The position numbers and the translations under genes are program-made. A stretch of 64,000 nucleotides of DNA from JAAZIN01 sp964464625 (GTDB lineage: Bacteria > Bacillota > Dethiobacteria > DTU022). The notes below the pieces were generated by a model. It made no database searches. It was given only the letters and a program-made list of their open reading frames with translations, and was not told the origin of the DNA. The stretch spans positions 7,717 through 71,716 of the forward strand of contig CAYXKD010000004.1 of the NCBI GenBank assembly GCA_964464625.1, in the 5' to 3' direction. This document shows positions 16,918 through 24,777 of this stretch, in pieces (within the stretch, counting starts at the first letter, position 1; each line of letters begins with the position of its first letter).

Positions 16918-17066
16918 AAGCTATGACGCGGCCTGACATATGTGGTTTGGTAAGCGGGGCGAACTGCGGCGAAGCGGAGCAGGGAGACTCCAGATGAGGT
17001 CAGGCGGCGCCGGCCCGGGGCAGGGCAGCCCCGGTGGGGCAGAACAATCGGGAGCGCCCGGTGACA

Positions 17067-17774
17067 TTACATTCCGCTTTCCATCTGCATATAGGTGCGC
17101 AACTGCCGGAGAATTCTCTTTTCAAAGCGTGAAACCTGGCGCTGGGTAAGGAGAAGGCGCCGGGCGATTTCAGCCTGCGTCAGCTCTTCAAAAAAACGGA
17201 GGATAATGAGGCGGCGCTCCAGCGGGGCCAGCTTCATCATCCCATCGGAGAGGGCCAGGCGTTCCAGCAGGCTCTCCTCTTCGCTAAGCCCTTCTCTTAA
17301 TGGGGGCGCCTCCTCATCCAGCGAGGCGGGCGGCAGCGAAGACTCCATAATGAGGGCGATATCTTCAGGGGCAACCCCCAGGGCGGCGGCAAGTTCGCCC
17401 GCGGTGGGCTCGCGCTGCAGGGTTTGCATCAACTGCGCACGGCAGCCCTCCAGCCGGCGCGATTGCTCCTGCAGGGAACGGCTGATTTTAAGGGGGGAAC
17501 TGTGAGAGCGGCGGTAGAGGCGCATCTCCCCTTCGATCCAGGAGATGGCAAAAGTGACAAATTTCACTCCCCTGGCCGGATCAAAGCGCTGCGCCGCCTT
17601 GATCATACCGATCATCCCGGCCTGAAAATAATCCTCCAGCTCTGCATCGCGGCGGGCTATCCGCCGGGCATAGGCCCTGACAAGCGGCTCCAGGTGCAGG
17701 AAAAGCAGCTCCCCGGCCTCTTCTTCACCCTCCTGGAAGCGCTGCAGCAATTCCTGCAGCTGCTCCTCGGACAT
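17067..17774 (-). CDS. sigF: RNA polymerase sigma-F factor
   Basis: 235 aa sporulation sigma factor, first forespore-specific regulator. Region 2 (DYFQAGMIGMIKAAQRFDPARGVKFVTFA) and region 4 (LPLERR-type LAPLERRLIILRFFEELTQAEIA, RQVSRFEKRIL) are typical. It is the third gene after spoIIAA and spoIIAB and follows spoIIAB by five bases. ATG 17774. Activity is held by SpoIIAB until SpoIIAA is dephosphorylated. Confidence 0.96.
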   Translation of the reverse strand: MSEEQLQELLQRFQEGEEEAGELLFLHLEPLVRAYARRIARRDAELEDYFQAGMIGMIKAAQRFDPARGVKFVTFAISWIEGEMRLYRRSHSSPLKISRSLQEQSRRLEGCRAQLMQTLQREPTAGELAAALGVAPEDIALIMESSLPPASLDEEAPPLREGLSEEESLLERLALSDGMMKLAPLERRLIILRFFEELTQAEIARRLLLTQRQVSRFEKRILRQLRTYMQMESGM

Positions 17775-17779
17775 GATAT

Positions 17780-18223
17780 TTAACCCTCCCCGCGGCGGGA
17801 GCGAATCACCTTGGCCATGATCACCACAGTCCCCTCTCCCGGTGCGGAGCGAAGGTGGAGCTCGTCCATAAAATTTTCCATGATGGTAAAGCCCATCCCC
17901 GAGCGCTCCAGTTCCGGCTTGCTCGTATAGAGCGGCTCGCGGGCTTGCTCCAGGTCCTCAATACCCACTCCCCTGTCGGCAACCTCCACTGTAAGCCTCT
18001 TCCCTTCAATGACGGCGTCGATCGTGACAGGGCCGATCTTATCCTCATAGGCATGGATGACGGCATTGGTCACCGCCTCGGAAACAGCAGTTTTGATATC
18101 GCTGATCTCTTCCAGGGTGGGATCAAGGCGCGCCGCAAAAGCGGCGACAACGACGCGGGCAAAAGCCTCATTTTCAGAGCGGCTTTCTATCTCGAGCTTC
18201 ATGAATGTGCGCTTTGAAACCAT
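17780..18223 (-). CDS. spoIIAB: Anti-sigma-F factor SpoIIAB (serine kinase)
   Basis: 147 aa GHKL-fold kinase. N box EAVTNAVIHAYED, G1 box DRGVGI and G2 region SGMGFTIMENFMD bind ATP. It sequesters sigma-F and phosphorylates SpoIIAA. ATG 18223 follows AAGGAGG by seven bases, giving seven residues more than the usual N-terminus; the conventional Met (MKLEIESRSEN) is residue 8. The spoIIAA stop lies one base upstream. Confidence 0.96.
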   Translation of the reverse strand: MVSKRTFMKLEIESRSENEAFARVVVAAFAARLDPTLEEISDIKTAVSEAVTNAVIHAYEDKIGPVTIDAVIEGKRLTVEVADRGVGIEDLEQAREPLYTSKPELERSGMGFTIMENFMDELHLRSAPGEGTVVIMAKVIRSRRGEG

Positions 18224-18224
18224 G

Positions 18225-18590
18225 TTAAGACCTCCTTGCAGGCGGCGCCCCCAGGAGCAGGTGCTGCAGGGCTTCCGCTTCGCGCTCGTACAAAGGGATC
18301 ATCCGGGCCAGGCCCGAGATCTCCGTGATCCTGGAAATGTTGGCAGGGACTTCACAGAGGGCCATGCGGCCGCCTTTTGCGGTGATCTTGCGATAGCGCC
18401 CCAGCAGGGCCCCCACCCCGGAGCTGTCCATAAAGGTAAGGCCGCCTAAATTGAAAAGCAGAGAGCGAACATGATACCGGGCCGCCTCCCCGTCGACCTT
18501 CTCCCGCATTATCCCGGCCTGGTGATGGTCCAGCTCCCCTTTCAGGCGGATCAGCAAAACTGATTGGCGCAGAACACATTCTACCTCCAT
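18225..18590 (-). CDS. spoIIAA: Anti-anti-sigma factor SpoIIAA
   Basis: 121 aa STAS-domain protein. The phosphorylation site motif FMDSSGVGALLGRY lies around residues 53-66, and GELDHHQA near residue 18 is the conserved nucleotide-proximal loop. Start ATG 18590 follows GGGGG by six bases; the frame continues 18 codons upstream without support. Dephospho-SpoIIAA releases sigma-F from SpoIIAB. Confidence 0.95.
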   Translation of the reverse strand: MEVECVLRQSVLLIRLKGELDHHQAGIMREKVDGEAARYHVRSLLFNLGGLTFMDSSGVGALLGRYRKITAKGGRMALCEVPANISRITEISGLARMIPLYEREAEALQHLLLGAPPARRS

Positions 18591-18635
18591 AACTATCCCC
18601 CAGTACAGAGATGATCTCTTTTCCTTTGGAAATAA

Positions 18636-18662
18636 GTTCTGCACTTCTCAATTTTTTCCTGC
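18636..18662 (-). promoter_or_regulatory. Sigma-H-like promoter of spoIIA
   Basis: Minus strand GCAGGAAAA (18654-18662), 11 bases, GCAGAAC (18636-18642). The -35 equals the sigma-H consensus RnAGGAWWW and the spacing is exact; the -10 differs from RnnGAAT in the last base. It lies about 46 bases upstream of the spoIIAA ATG. Bacillus spoIIA is also sigma-H dependent. Confidence 0.55.
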
Positions 18663-18778
18663 AAGCTCCTTAAATTTTTTGGCAGAAAAGTCCCCCTGCA
18701 ATGTCACGGCAGCGGCTTTACCGGAGGCGGGCAGCTATTTTTCGAACTTCTCTTTCTCTCCTTTTTTTCTTTGCCATC

Positions 18779-18804
18779 AAAAAAACCGTTCCTTGAAAGG
18801 AACG
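18779..18804 (-). terminator. Rho-independent terminator after dacF
   Basis: Inverted repeat CCGTTCCTT / AAGGAACGG (18785-18804) followed on the minus strand by six T (18779-18784). It separates dacF from spoIIA, so the two are transcribed independently. Nothing else is recognised in 18663-18952 apart from the sigma-H-like promoter. Confidence 0.8.
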
Positions 18805-18952
18805 GCTCATCTCCGCCCGCCGGTGCCCGGCACATCTCCAGTTTCCTGATCCCGGATCCCGGTGACCGGCACCTGCCAGTTTTTAAAGGAAGCGCCGATG
18901 AAAGGCAGCCAGGCCAGGCAAAGGGAAGGAGGCGCTGTCTTTTAAAGTAACG

Positions 18953-20134
18953 TTAACGTCCAAACCTGACAATACAGTTAAGGAGCCGCATATACAGCAT
19001 CCCCACAGGAGCCCGGCGAACCTCTTCGCCCGCCACCAGATCCACCACACGCTCCTCCTTACCGTCATGATAAAGGAGCACCTCCCCCACCTTCTCCCCC
19101 TTCTGCAGGGGAAGTTCCAGCGGTATAAGCTGCACCTCTTTTTCATACTCTTCTTCGGCACCGACGGGTAAAAGAAGGCTCAGGTTTTCTGCCGCGATCA
19201 CAGAAACCTCAGATGGGGAGCCCTTTTTGACGGGTAAAACTTTCACCACCGACCCTTTTTTAATCACCGGGAGGCACTTGAAATTGCTGAAACCATAATC
19301 GAGAAGTATGCGGGCGGCATCATAGCGATCCTTTTCCGTCTCCGATCCCATGACCACGGCCAGGAAGCGTGTCTTCCCCCTCTGTGCCGTGGCGGAGATG
19401 CTGTTCCCCGCATCGCGGGTAAAGCCGGTTTTAAGGCCGTCGCACCCCGGATAATCCATAATCATGCGGTTTGTATTGCTGAGAAAGACCTCTCCGGAGC
19501 GGATCTCATCTTTAAGAAAATGCTCATCCATCCAGAGGGTGGCCCATTGATGTATCCGCGGATATTCCAGCAAAGCCAGGCTCATGAGCATAACATCGCG
19601 GGCGCTGCTGTAATGCTCGGGGTCGTGAAGGCCGTGAGGATTACAAAAATGGCTCTGCTCCATCCCCAGGCTGCGCGCCTTCTCATTCATCTGCCCGACA
19701 AATCCCTCTACAGAGCCGGCCACATGCTCCGCCACAGCTACTGCGGCATCATTGGCCGAGCCCACAGCCATTCCAATGAGCAGCTTCTCCAGGGAGACCA
19801 CATCCCCGGCGCTCAAGAATATCTCAGAGCCTCCCATGGAAGAAGCCCTTGCACTGACGGTTACGGGGTCGTCAAGGGATACTTTTCCTTCAGCCAGCCG
19901 ATCCATCACCAGGAGCAGGCTCATGATCTTTGTCAGGCTTGCCGGGTAAAGCCTCTCGCTGCTCTGCTTTTCCCAGATGATAGTTCCGCTGTTTGTCTCC
20001 ATAAGCAGGGCGGCCTCGGCCTTGATCTCGGATTCCGGAAGGGCGGGCTCCACAATTTCAACAGTTTCGGCAAAGGAAAGCGTCGGAACAGCAAAAAAAA
20101 TAAGCAGCGGGATGATGAGGCGTATCAGTTTCAC
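18953..20134 (-). CDS. dacF: D-alanyl-D-alanine carboxypeptidase DacF
   Basis: 393 aa S11 peptidase with signal peptide (residues 1-23), SxxK motif SLTKIM, SxN motif SANDAAV (Ser-Ala-Asn instead of Ser-Gly-Asn, as in some DacF) and KTG motif GLKTGFT. Located directly before spoIIAA as in Bacillus, where DacF is forespore-made and modifies the cortex. GTG 20134 follows AAAGGGG by nine bases. A sigma-F-like promoter lies just upstream and a terminator follows. Confidence 0.92.
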   Translation of the reverse strand: MKLIRLIIPLLIFFAVPTLSFAETVEIVEPALPESEIKAEAALLMETNSGTIIWEKQSSERLYPASLTKIMSLLLVMDRLAEGKVSLDDPVTVSARASSMGGSEIFLSAGDVVSLEKLLIGMAVGSANDAAVAVAEHVAGSVEGFVGQMNEKARSLGMEQSHFCNPHGLHDPEHYSSARDVMLMSLALLEYPRIHQWATLWMDEHFLKDEIRSGEVFLSNTNRMIMDYPGCDGLKTGFTRDAGNSISATAQRGKTRFLAVVMGSETEKDRYDAARILLDYGFSNFKCLPVIKKGSVVKVLPVKKGSPSEVSVIAAENLSLLLPVGAEEEYEKEVQLIPLELPLQKGEKVGEVLLYHDGKEERVVDLVAGEEVRRAPVGMLYMRLLNCIVRFGR

Positions 20135-20160
20135 CGCTCTTATCCCCTTTCATTTTTTAC

Positions 20161-20189
20161 TATTTTCCCCAAAGCCTCATCAATAATAC
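20161..20189 (-). promoter_or_regulatory. Sigma-F-like promoter of dacF
   Basis: Minus strand GTATT (20185-20189), 14 bases, GGGGAAAATA (20161-20170). The -10 matches GGnnAnAnTA fully; the -35 has one mismatch to GYATA and the spacer is one base short of the usual 15. Position 27 bases before the dacF start and the known sigma-F control of dacF support it. Confidence 0.5.
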
Positions 20190-20198
20190 CCAAACTTA

Positions 20199-20269
20199 GT
20201 AAACCGGTGCCAGGCACCGGTTTACCTATACCAGTTAGTTAGTGAACTTGGTGCCTGGCACCGGTTTAC
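20199..20269. repeat. GGTGCC-W-GGCACC palindromes, copies 2 and 3
   Basis: Two palindromes, 20199-20225 (perfect, GTAAACC core arms) and 20242-20269. The second contains the TAA stop codon of deoB (20266-20268), so the last codons of deoB and the repeat share bases. Confidence 0.85.
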
Positions 20270-21480
20270 CAGAAGGGGGTGCCGTGGTTCAGGGGGGGGA
20301 GGTGCAGCCAGGCGGAGGCGGAGGCGCCGAGGTCGGCAAAGGAGGATCGGGTGCCCAGGTTGCAGCTCTGCTCAAGCGAGGGGCTCCAGGCAATGATGGG
20401 TACATGTTCGCGGGTGTGGTCCGTGCCCGGGAAGGTGGGGTCGCAGCCGTGGTCGGCGCTGATAAAAAGATAGTCCCCGCTGCGGAGCAGGGTGAGAATT
20501 TCTCCCAGGTGGGAGTCAAAACGCTCCAGGGAGCGGGCAAAACCGGAGCTGTCATTGCGGTGGCCGTACAGTGTGTCAAAGTCTCCGAAAGTGGCCCAGA
20601 TAATGCCGCCGGGGCTCTCCCGGAGCAGCCCCTTCAGCGCGGCGGCGGTGGCTTCATTGTCTCCGCCGGGCCGGTGCAGGGTAATCCCCCGGTGGTTGAA
20701 GACATCGGCTACCTTGCCGATAACCGCCACAGGATAGCCTGCTGCGGCGGCAAGATCAAGAAGGGTTGTCCCCGGCGGGGAGAGGGAGAAATCTTTTCTC
20801 CGGATTGTCCGCTGAAAAGCGCCGGGTTCGCCTGTAAAGGGGCGTGCAATAACCCTGCCCACGCCGTGCTCCCCCTGGAGGATGGCGCGCGCTTCGGCGC
20901 ACCAGCGGTAGAGCTCTTCCGGAGGGATTATCTCTTCATGGGCTGCAATCTGGAAGACGCTGTCCGCCGAGGTGTAAACTATGGGGCGGCCCGTCTGCAG
21001 GTGGTTCTCTCCCAGTTCCTTGATGATCTCCGTGCCTGAAGCGGGAATATTGCCTAGAATAGGACGCCCGATAGCCTTTTCAAAGGCATCGATGACCTCC
21101 CGGGGAAAACCGCGCGGATAGAGGGGAAAGGGCTTTTCCAGAACAAGGCCGGCCAGTTCCCAGTGACCGCTGGTGGTGTCCTTCCCCGCAGCACGGGAGG
21201 CCATCCGTCCGTAGTAACCCGCATTAAGCAGCGGCGGGGCCCCCGGGGGGGCGGCAGTGCCCGCTGAGAGGGAAAGGATTTCCTCCAGGCCCAGGCGCTG
21301 CAGGTTGGGCAGCTCCAGGGGGCCTTCCTTGGAAATAACATGGAGCAGGGTGTTGGCGCCGGCATCCCCGTAAGAGGCGGCATCAGGGAGCTCACCCACG
21401 CCGCCGCCGTCGATGATAACAATAACCGCCCGCCGCCCTGTGATGACGGGGCTATCAGGCTCGCGGGTGTGTTTTGTCAT
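20266..21480 (-). CDS. deoB: Phosphopentomutase
   Basis: 404 aa enzyme of the alkaline phosphatase superfamily interconverting ribose 1- and 5-phosphate. Motifs: VIVIIDGGGVGELPDA (metal-binding Asp near the N-terminus), DTTSGHWELAG (phospho-Thr region), ANTLLHV, and ADHGCDPTFPGTDHTRE near the C-terminus. The start is ATG 21480 after GAGG; it overlaps the end of xerD by 26 bases. A longer upstream frame only re-reads xerD. The stop codon is provided by an inserted palindromic repeat. Confidence 0.95.
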   Translation of the reverse strand: MTKHTREPDSPVITGRRAVIVIIDGGGVGELPDAASYGDAGANTLLHVISKEGPLELPNLQRLGLEEILSLSAGTAAPPGAPPLLNAGYYGRMASRAAGKDTTSGHWELAGLVLEKPFPLYPRGFPREVIDAFEKAIGRPILGNIPASGTEIIKELGENHLQTGRPIVYTSADSVFQIAAHEEIIPPEELYRWCAEARAILQGEHGVGRVIARPFTGEPGAFQRTIRRKDFSLSPPGTTLLDLAAAAGYPVAVIGKVADVFNHRGITLHRPGGDNEATAAALKGLLRESPGGIIWATFGDFDTLYGHRNDSSGFARSLERFDSHLGEILTLLRSGDYLFISADHGCDPTFPGTDHTREHVPIIAWSPSLEQSCNLGTRSSFADLGASASAWLHLPPLNHGTPFW

Positions 21481-22342
21481 AGACCTCGCGGATTTTGCGG
21501 CGGGTAATCTGAGTATAGATTTGAGTGGTGGAGATATCCGAATGGCCCAGCAATTCCTGGACTGAAAGGAGATCGGCACCGTTTTCCAGCAGGTGGGTGG
21601 CAAAGGAATGGCGGATCGTATGCGGCGTGATATCGCCGCCAATTTTGGATTGCCGGGCATATTTCTTCAGGATCTTCCAGAAGCCCTGCCTGGTTAAACG
21701 GCGTCCGTGATGGTTCAAAAATAGCGCCTTCTCATCGTTCATCTTAATCATTTTCGGGCGGCAGTTGCGCAGGTATTCCCCCACATAATTCACTGCCACA
21801 GAGCCGATGGGTACAATCCGCTCTTTCATGGCCTTGCCCCGGCAGCGCAAATATCCCACCTCGGGACTGAAATCGACAACATTCAGGGAGACAAGCTCTG
21901 AAACGCGGATCCCCGAGGCATACAGCAGTTCGAGCATGGCTTTGTCACGCAAGCCTGCCTGGCTGTCGTCACGGGGCTGCCGCAGCAACCTGTCCACCTC
22001 TTTTGTGGTCAGAACACGGGGCAGTTTCTTCTCAATCCGCGGCGCTTTTACCAGTTGCGCAGGGTTCTCTTCCATGAGATCTTCATGCACCAGAAAGTTG
22101 AAAAATGAACGAATGGAGGCCACATTGCGGGAAATAGTTGAAGGCGCCCTCCCATCCTCTTTCAGGCGGAGAAGATAGCGGGTGATGAGCGAGCGATCAA
22201 CTTTTGACGGCGAGGATACCTTCTCTTTCTCCAGGAACTGAATAAATTTTTTCAAATCCCGCCTGTAAGAGTCGAGAGTATTCCGGGCCAGTCCTTTTTC
22301 TACAGAAAGATAATGGGAAAAATGCTCGAGCCACGAATGCAT
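21455..22342 (-). CDS. xerD: Tyrosine recombinase XerD
   Basis: 295 aa site-specific recombinase that resolves chromosome dimers at dif. N-terminal SAM-like domain (FSHYLSVEKGLARNTLDSYRRDL) and catalytic residues Arg in ASGIRVSEL, His-x-x-Arg in HTIRHSFATH, His in LGHSDISTT and the nucleophile Tyr in QIYTQ. Position before deoB and after spoIIM is the conserved Firmicutes arrangement, arguing for the housekeeping enzyme rather than a mobile integrase. Confidence 0.95.
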   Translation of the reverse strand: MHSWLEHFSHYLSVEKGLARNTLDSYRRDLKKFIQFLEKEKVSSPSKVDRSLITRYLLRLKEDGRAPSTISRNVASIRSFFNFLVHEDLMEENPAQLVKAPRIEKKLPRVLTTKEVDRLLRQPRDDSQAGLRDKAMLELLYASGIRVSELVSLNVVDFSPEVGYLRCRGKAMKERIVPIGSVAVNYVGEYLRNCRPKMIKMNDEKALFLNHHGRRLTRQGFWKILKKYARQSKIGGDITPHTIRHSFATHLLENGADLLSVQELLGHSDISTTQIYTQITRRKIREVYDKTHPRA

Positions 22343-22432
22343 TGATGAGTTGCCCCCAAAAATGAAAATTCTTCAATCTATTCCACAGCCGTGAGAGAAA
22401 ACCCTTTTTTAAACAAGCGATAAACCGGCATT

Positions 22433-23065
22433 TTAGAGAATTACCGGGATCGCCATTTTTAAGAAAACAGGCGATATGAAAGTTTCCACCAGCACAGCTG
22501 CCGCCATCAACAGCCCCAACAGGAAAAACATGAATGAATAAGGCCCCAGGTGTTCAAAGAGGGAGCAGTCTCGTTTCTCCAGGTAGCAGCGCAGGCGGAG
22601 CCAGGAAAAAGAAAAAGCTGTAACACCGCAGGCGACGAGCGCCGGAATTAAGATAAGATTGTGCGGCAGCAGGGAAGCGGCGGCAAAAAGAACACCCCGC
22701 AGCGAAGAGCGCTGCACTAAAAAACCGACGGTAAAACCAAGCGAAAAACCCCGCAGCCCCACCAGGGCGGCGATAAAAGGAAAGCCACACAAAAATATGC
22801 CCAGAAACCAGGTAAGCAGCAGGTAGTAGCAGTTCAGGAGCAGCGCCTGCCGGAAAAGAGCCCCCTGATCGATGGCCCCGGTGCCCTTTACATGCTCAAC
22901 AAAGCAACCAAAATAGCGGTTCAGCAGGAGCAGTTTCTCCATCTCCAGCCCCCGCAGGGCAAAAGCACCGGCCAGCACACCGCCGGTAAAGAGGACGATG
23001 ATAAGGATATATGTGCCCATGTTTTCCTGCAAATATTCCCTGAGTTGGCGCCTGATCTCCTCCAA
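22433..23065 (-). CDS. spoIIM: Stage II sporulation protein M
   Basis: 210 aa multi-pass membrane protein. TM1 (YILIIVLFTGGVLAGAFAL), then WFLGIFLCGFPFIAALVGLRGFSLGFTVGFL and LLPHNLILIPAL, the SpoIIM family core. Part of the SpoIIDMP machine that thins septal peptidoglycan for engulfment. TTG 23065 is chosen, seven bases after AGGAGG. The frame upstream only re-reads the NUDIX gene. Confidence 0.92.
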   Translation of the reverse strand: MEEIRRQLREYLQENMGTYILIIVLFTGGVLAGAFALRGLEMEKLLLLNRYFGCFVEHVKGTGAIDQGALFRQALLLNCYYLLLTWFLGIFLCGFPFIAALVGLRGFSLGFTVGFLVQRSSLRGVLFAAASLLPHNLILIPALVACGVTAFSFSWLRLRCYLEKRDCSLFEHLGPYSFMFFLLGLLMAAAVLVETFISPVFLKMAIPVIL

Positions 23066-23120
23066 GTCTCCCCCTCCTGCCAGGAAGAATTCGCTTATCT
23101 CTATGCAGCGGAAGGGTTGT

Positions 23121-23672
23121 TTATGCTGTGAGCAGAGCGGCAAAGTGCAGGGCGATGATCGTTTTGGCGTCATTGATCTCGCCCCGGATAAGGGCCTGCT
23201 GCGCTTCGGCCAGGTCAATCCAAAGATGCTCCAGGGTTTCGTCACCGTCGGGATCGGGCGTTCCTTCAGTAACTCCTTCAGCAAAAAAGAGATGGATTTT
23301 TTCATCGCAAAAGCCCGGTGAGGTGTAAAACCAGGTGAGCTGCCGCCACTTTCCACCGCGGCAGCCTGTTTCCTCCGCCAGCTCCCTTTGAGCGCAGGTG
23401 AGCGGCTTTTCGCCGGCCTCCAGTTTCCCCGCAGGCACCTCCAGCAGGATCCCCGAGGCGGCATGGCGGTACTGCCTTACCAGGAGCAGGCGCTTTTTTT
23501 CATCGAGCACCAGGATGGCCACGGCGCCGGGATGTTCCACGATTTCCCGCAAAGCGGGCTCTTTGCCGCCCGGGTAGAGGATCTGGTCCTGTCGGAGATT
23601 TACAATCCTTCCCCGGTAAAGATAGGTTGATGAAAGTGTCTCCTCCCAAAGCTCTTTTCCCTGCTTCTCCAT
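23121..23672 (-). CDS. NUDIX hydrolase (ADP-ribose pyrophosphatase type)
   Basis: 183 aa. Complete NUDIX box GKLEAGEKPLTCAQRELAEETG (Gly-x5-Glu-x7-Arg-Glu-x2-Glu-Glu-x-Gly) about residues 84-105, with FYTSPGFCDEKIHLFFAEG downstream, typical of ADP-ribose pyrophosphatases (NudF). ATG 23672 follows GGGGAGG by six bases. It lies between DUF3866 and spoIIM. The preceding DUF3866 frame runs 173 bases into this gene. Confidence 0.92.
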   Translation of the reverse strand: MEKQGKELWEETLSSTYLYRGRIVNLRQDQILYPGGKEPALREIVEHPGAVAILVLDEKKRLLLVRQYRHAASGILLEVPAGKLEAGEKPLTCAQRELAEETGCRGGKWRQLTWFYTSPGFCDEKIHLFFAEGVTEGTPDPDGDETLEHLWIDLAEAQQALIRGEINDAKTIIALHFAALLTA

Positions 23673-24777
23673 ATTCTTCCTCCCCTTCCTCTTCACTGGC
23701 CAGCCCGGCCAGCCGCAGCGCCGCAACGGCGGCAGCGGCGGCGGCATCAAAAAAATAAGGATCTTCCCGGTAGCTGCGTCCCATACTCTCCGGGGGATCC
23801 AGGCCCAACTGCTTCATGATCCTCTCCAGGGGCGGCGGCTGCAGCACCTGCAGGTTGTGGCGCCCCATCAGACCCCGCCCGGCAAGCTGCCCCAGGCAAA
23901 GGCGCAGCTGCGCCGGCGGCATCAGCGGAAGCGCCAGCAGCGCCGGAGTAAGGGCGGCCAGAGCCAGGGCGGTAAGGCTGTGGTGGCTGATCCCATAATG
24001 GCGCCTGCGGCGCTCGGCAAAGGAGATCCGGGGGATAAAAAGCGGAACCCCGCCCAGGGCATTGACGCGGTTCACATGATCGCCCGTCTCCATTCCGCTA
24101 AAGCCCAGGCTGCTCGCAGTGCCGATGCTGCCGGGTCCGGGGCCGAGAATGATAAAATCTGCTTCCACCAGTGTGCGGCAGGCGGCCAGTGCGGAGTAGA
24201 CATTTACCGCCTCCAGCTGGCCGCCAAAAGCATGGCCGCAGGTTACCGTGCCGCTGAGCAGCCCCCTTTCCTGCAGCCCGGCGATATTCCGGCTGTAGGC
24301 AAGGGGCAGTGCAGTCCCATCGGTCATGATGTAGGCAATCCGGCAGGAGGGCCGATAATATTTCAACACCGCAACGGCAGGGGTGACCATGCTGTGCAGC
24401 TCTCCAATGAGCACAGCAGTTTTTTCCAGACTCTTGAAGCGGGCCAGCCCCGCCCCGAAACCTGCTTCATCCTCTTCGCAGCTGAGCACGCGCATTTGCC
24501 AGGGAGTGTAGCAGAGTTTCATAATATGGCCGCTGCCCCCAAAGCGGGGCGGAGGGCAGCTGTAATTATGCTCCACAAAATGATATCCGCCGCTGCCGAG
24601 CGCCAGATGGAGCGCCGTTGTATTCAGCAGAAGCAGATCGCCCCTTTTCACCGGGCCGGTAAGAAAATTATAATTCAGCGCTGCGCTCTCTTCACCGTCA
24701 ACAATCACCTTTAGTTGGCTGACCCCGCCGCGCCTTTCCTTAACGGCGCCGGCCAGGCCTATGCGGTGGCGGATCAT
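23500..24777 (-). CDS. DUF3866 protein with anomalous C-terminal overlap
   Basis: 425 aa; DUF3866 pattern GDLLLLNTTALHLALGSGGYHFVE, HIMKLCYTPWQ, ILGPGPGSIGTASSLGFSGMETGDHVNRV and RISFAERRRRHYGISHHSLTAL. Function unknown; the family is linked to xerD/spoIIM/NUDIX clusters. The first about 365 residues look authentic. The last about 60 (after EEEGEEEYGEAG) are Arg/Gly/Pro-rich and are the NUDIX gene read in another frame. Either the overlap is real or an indel in the purine run near 23680-23700 removed the native stop. Confidence 0.8.
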   Translation of the reverse strand: MIRHRIGLAGAVKERRGGVSQLKVIVDGEESAALNYNFLTGPVKRGDLLLLNTTALHLALGSGGYHFVEHNYSCPPPRFGGSGHIMKLCYTPWQMRVLSCEEDEAGFGAGLARFKSLEKTAVLIGELHSMVTPAVAVLKYYRPSCRIAYIMTDGTALPLAYSRNIAGLQERGLLSGTVTCGHAFGGQLEAVNVYSALAACRTLVEADFIILGPGPGSIGTASSLGFSGMETGDHVNRVNALGGVPLFIPRISFAERRRRHYGISHHSLTALALAALTPALLALPLMPPAQLRLCLGQLAGRGLMGRHNLQVLQPPPLERIMKQLGLDPPESMGRSYREDPYFFDAAAAAAVAALRLAGLASEEEGEEEYGEAGKRALGGDTFINLSLPGKDCKSPTGPDPLPGRQRARFAGNRGTSRRRGHPGAR

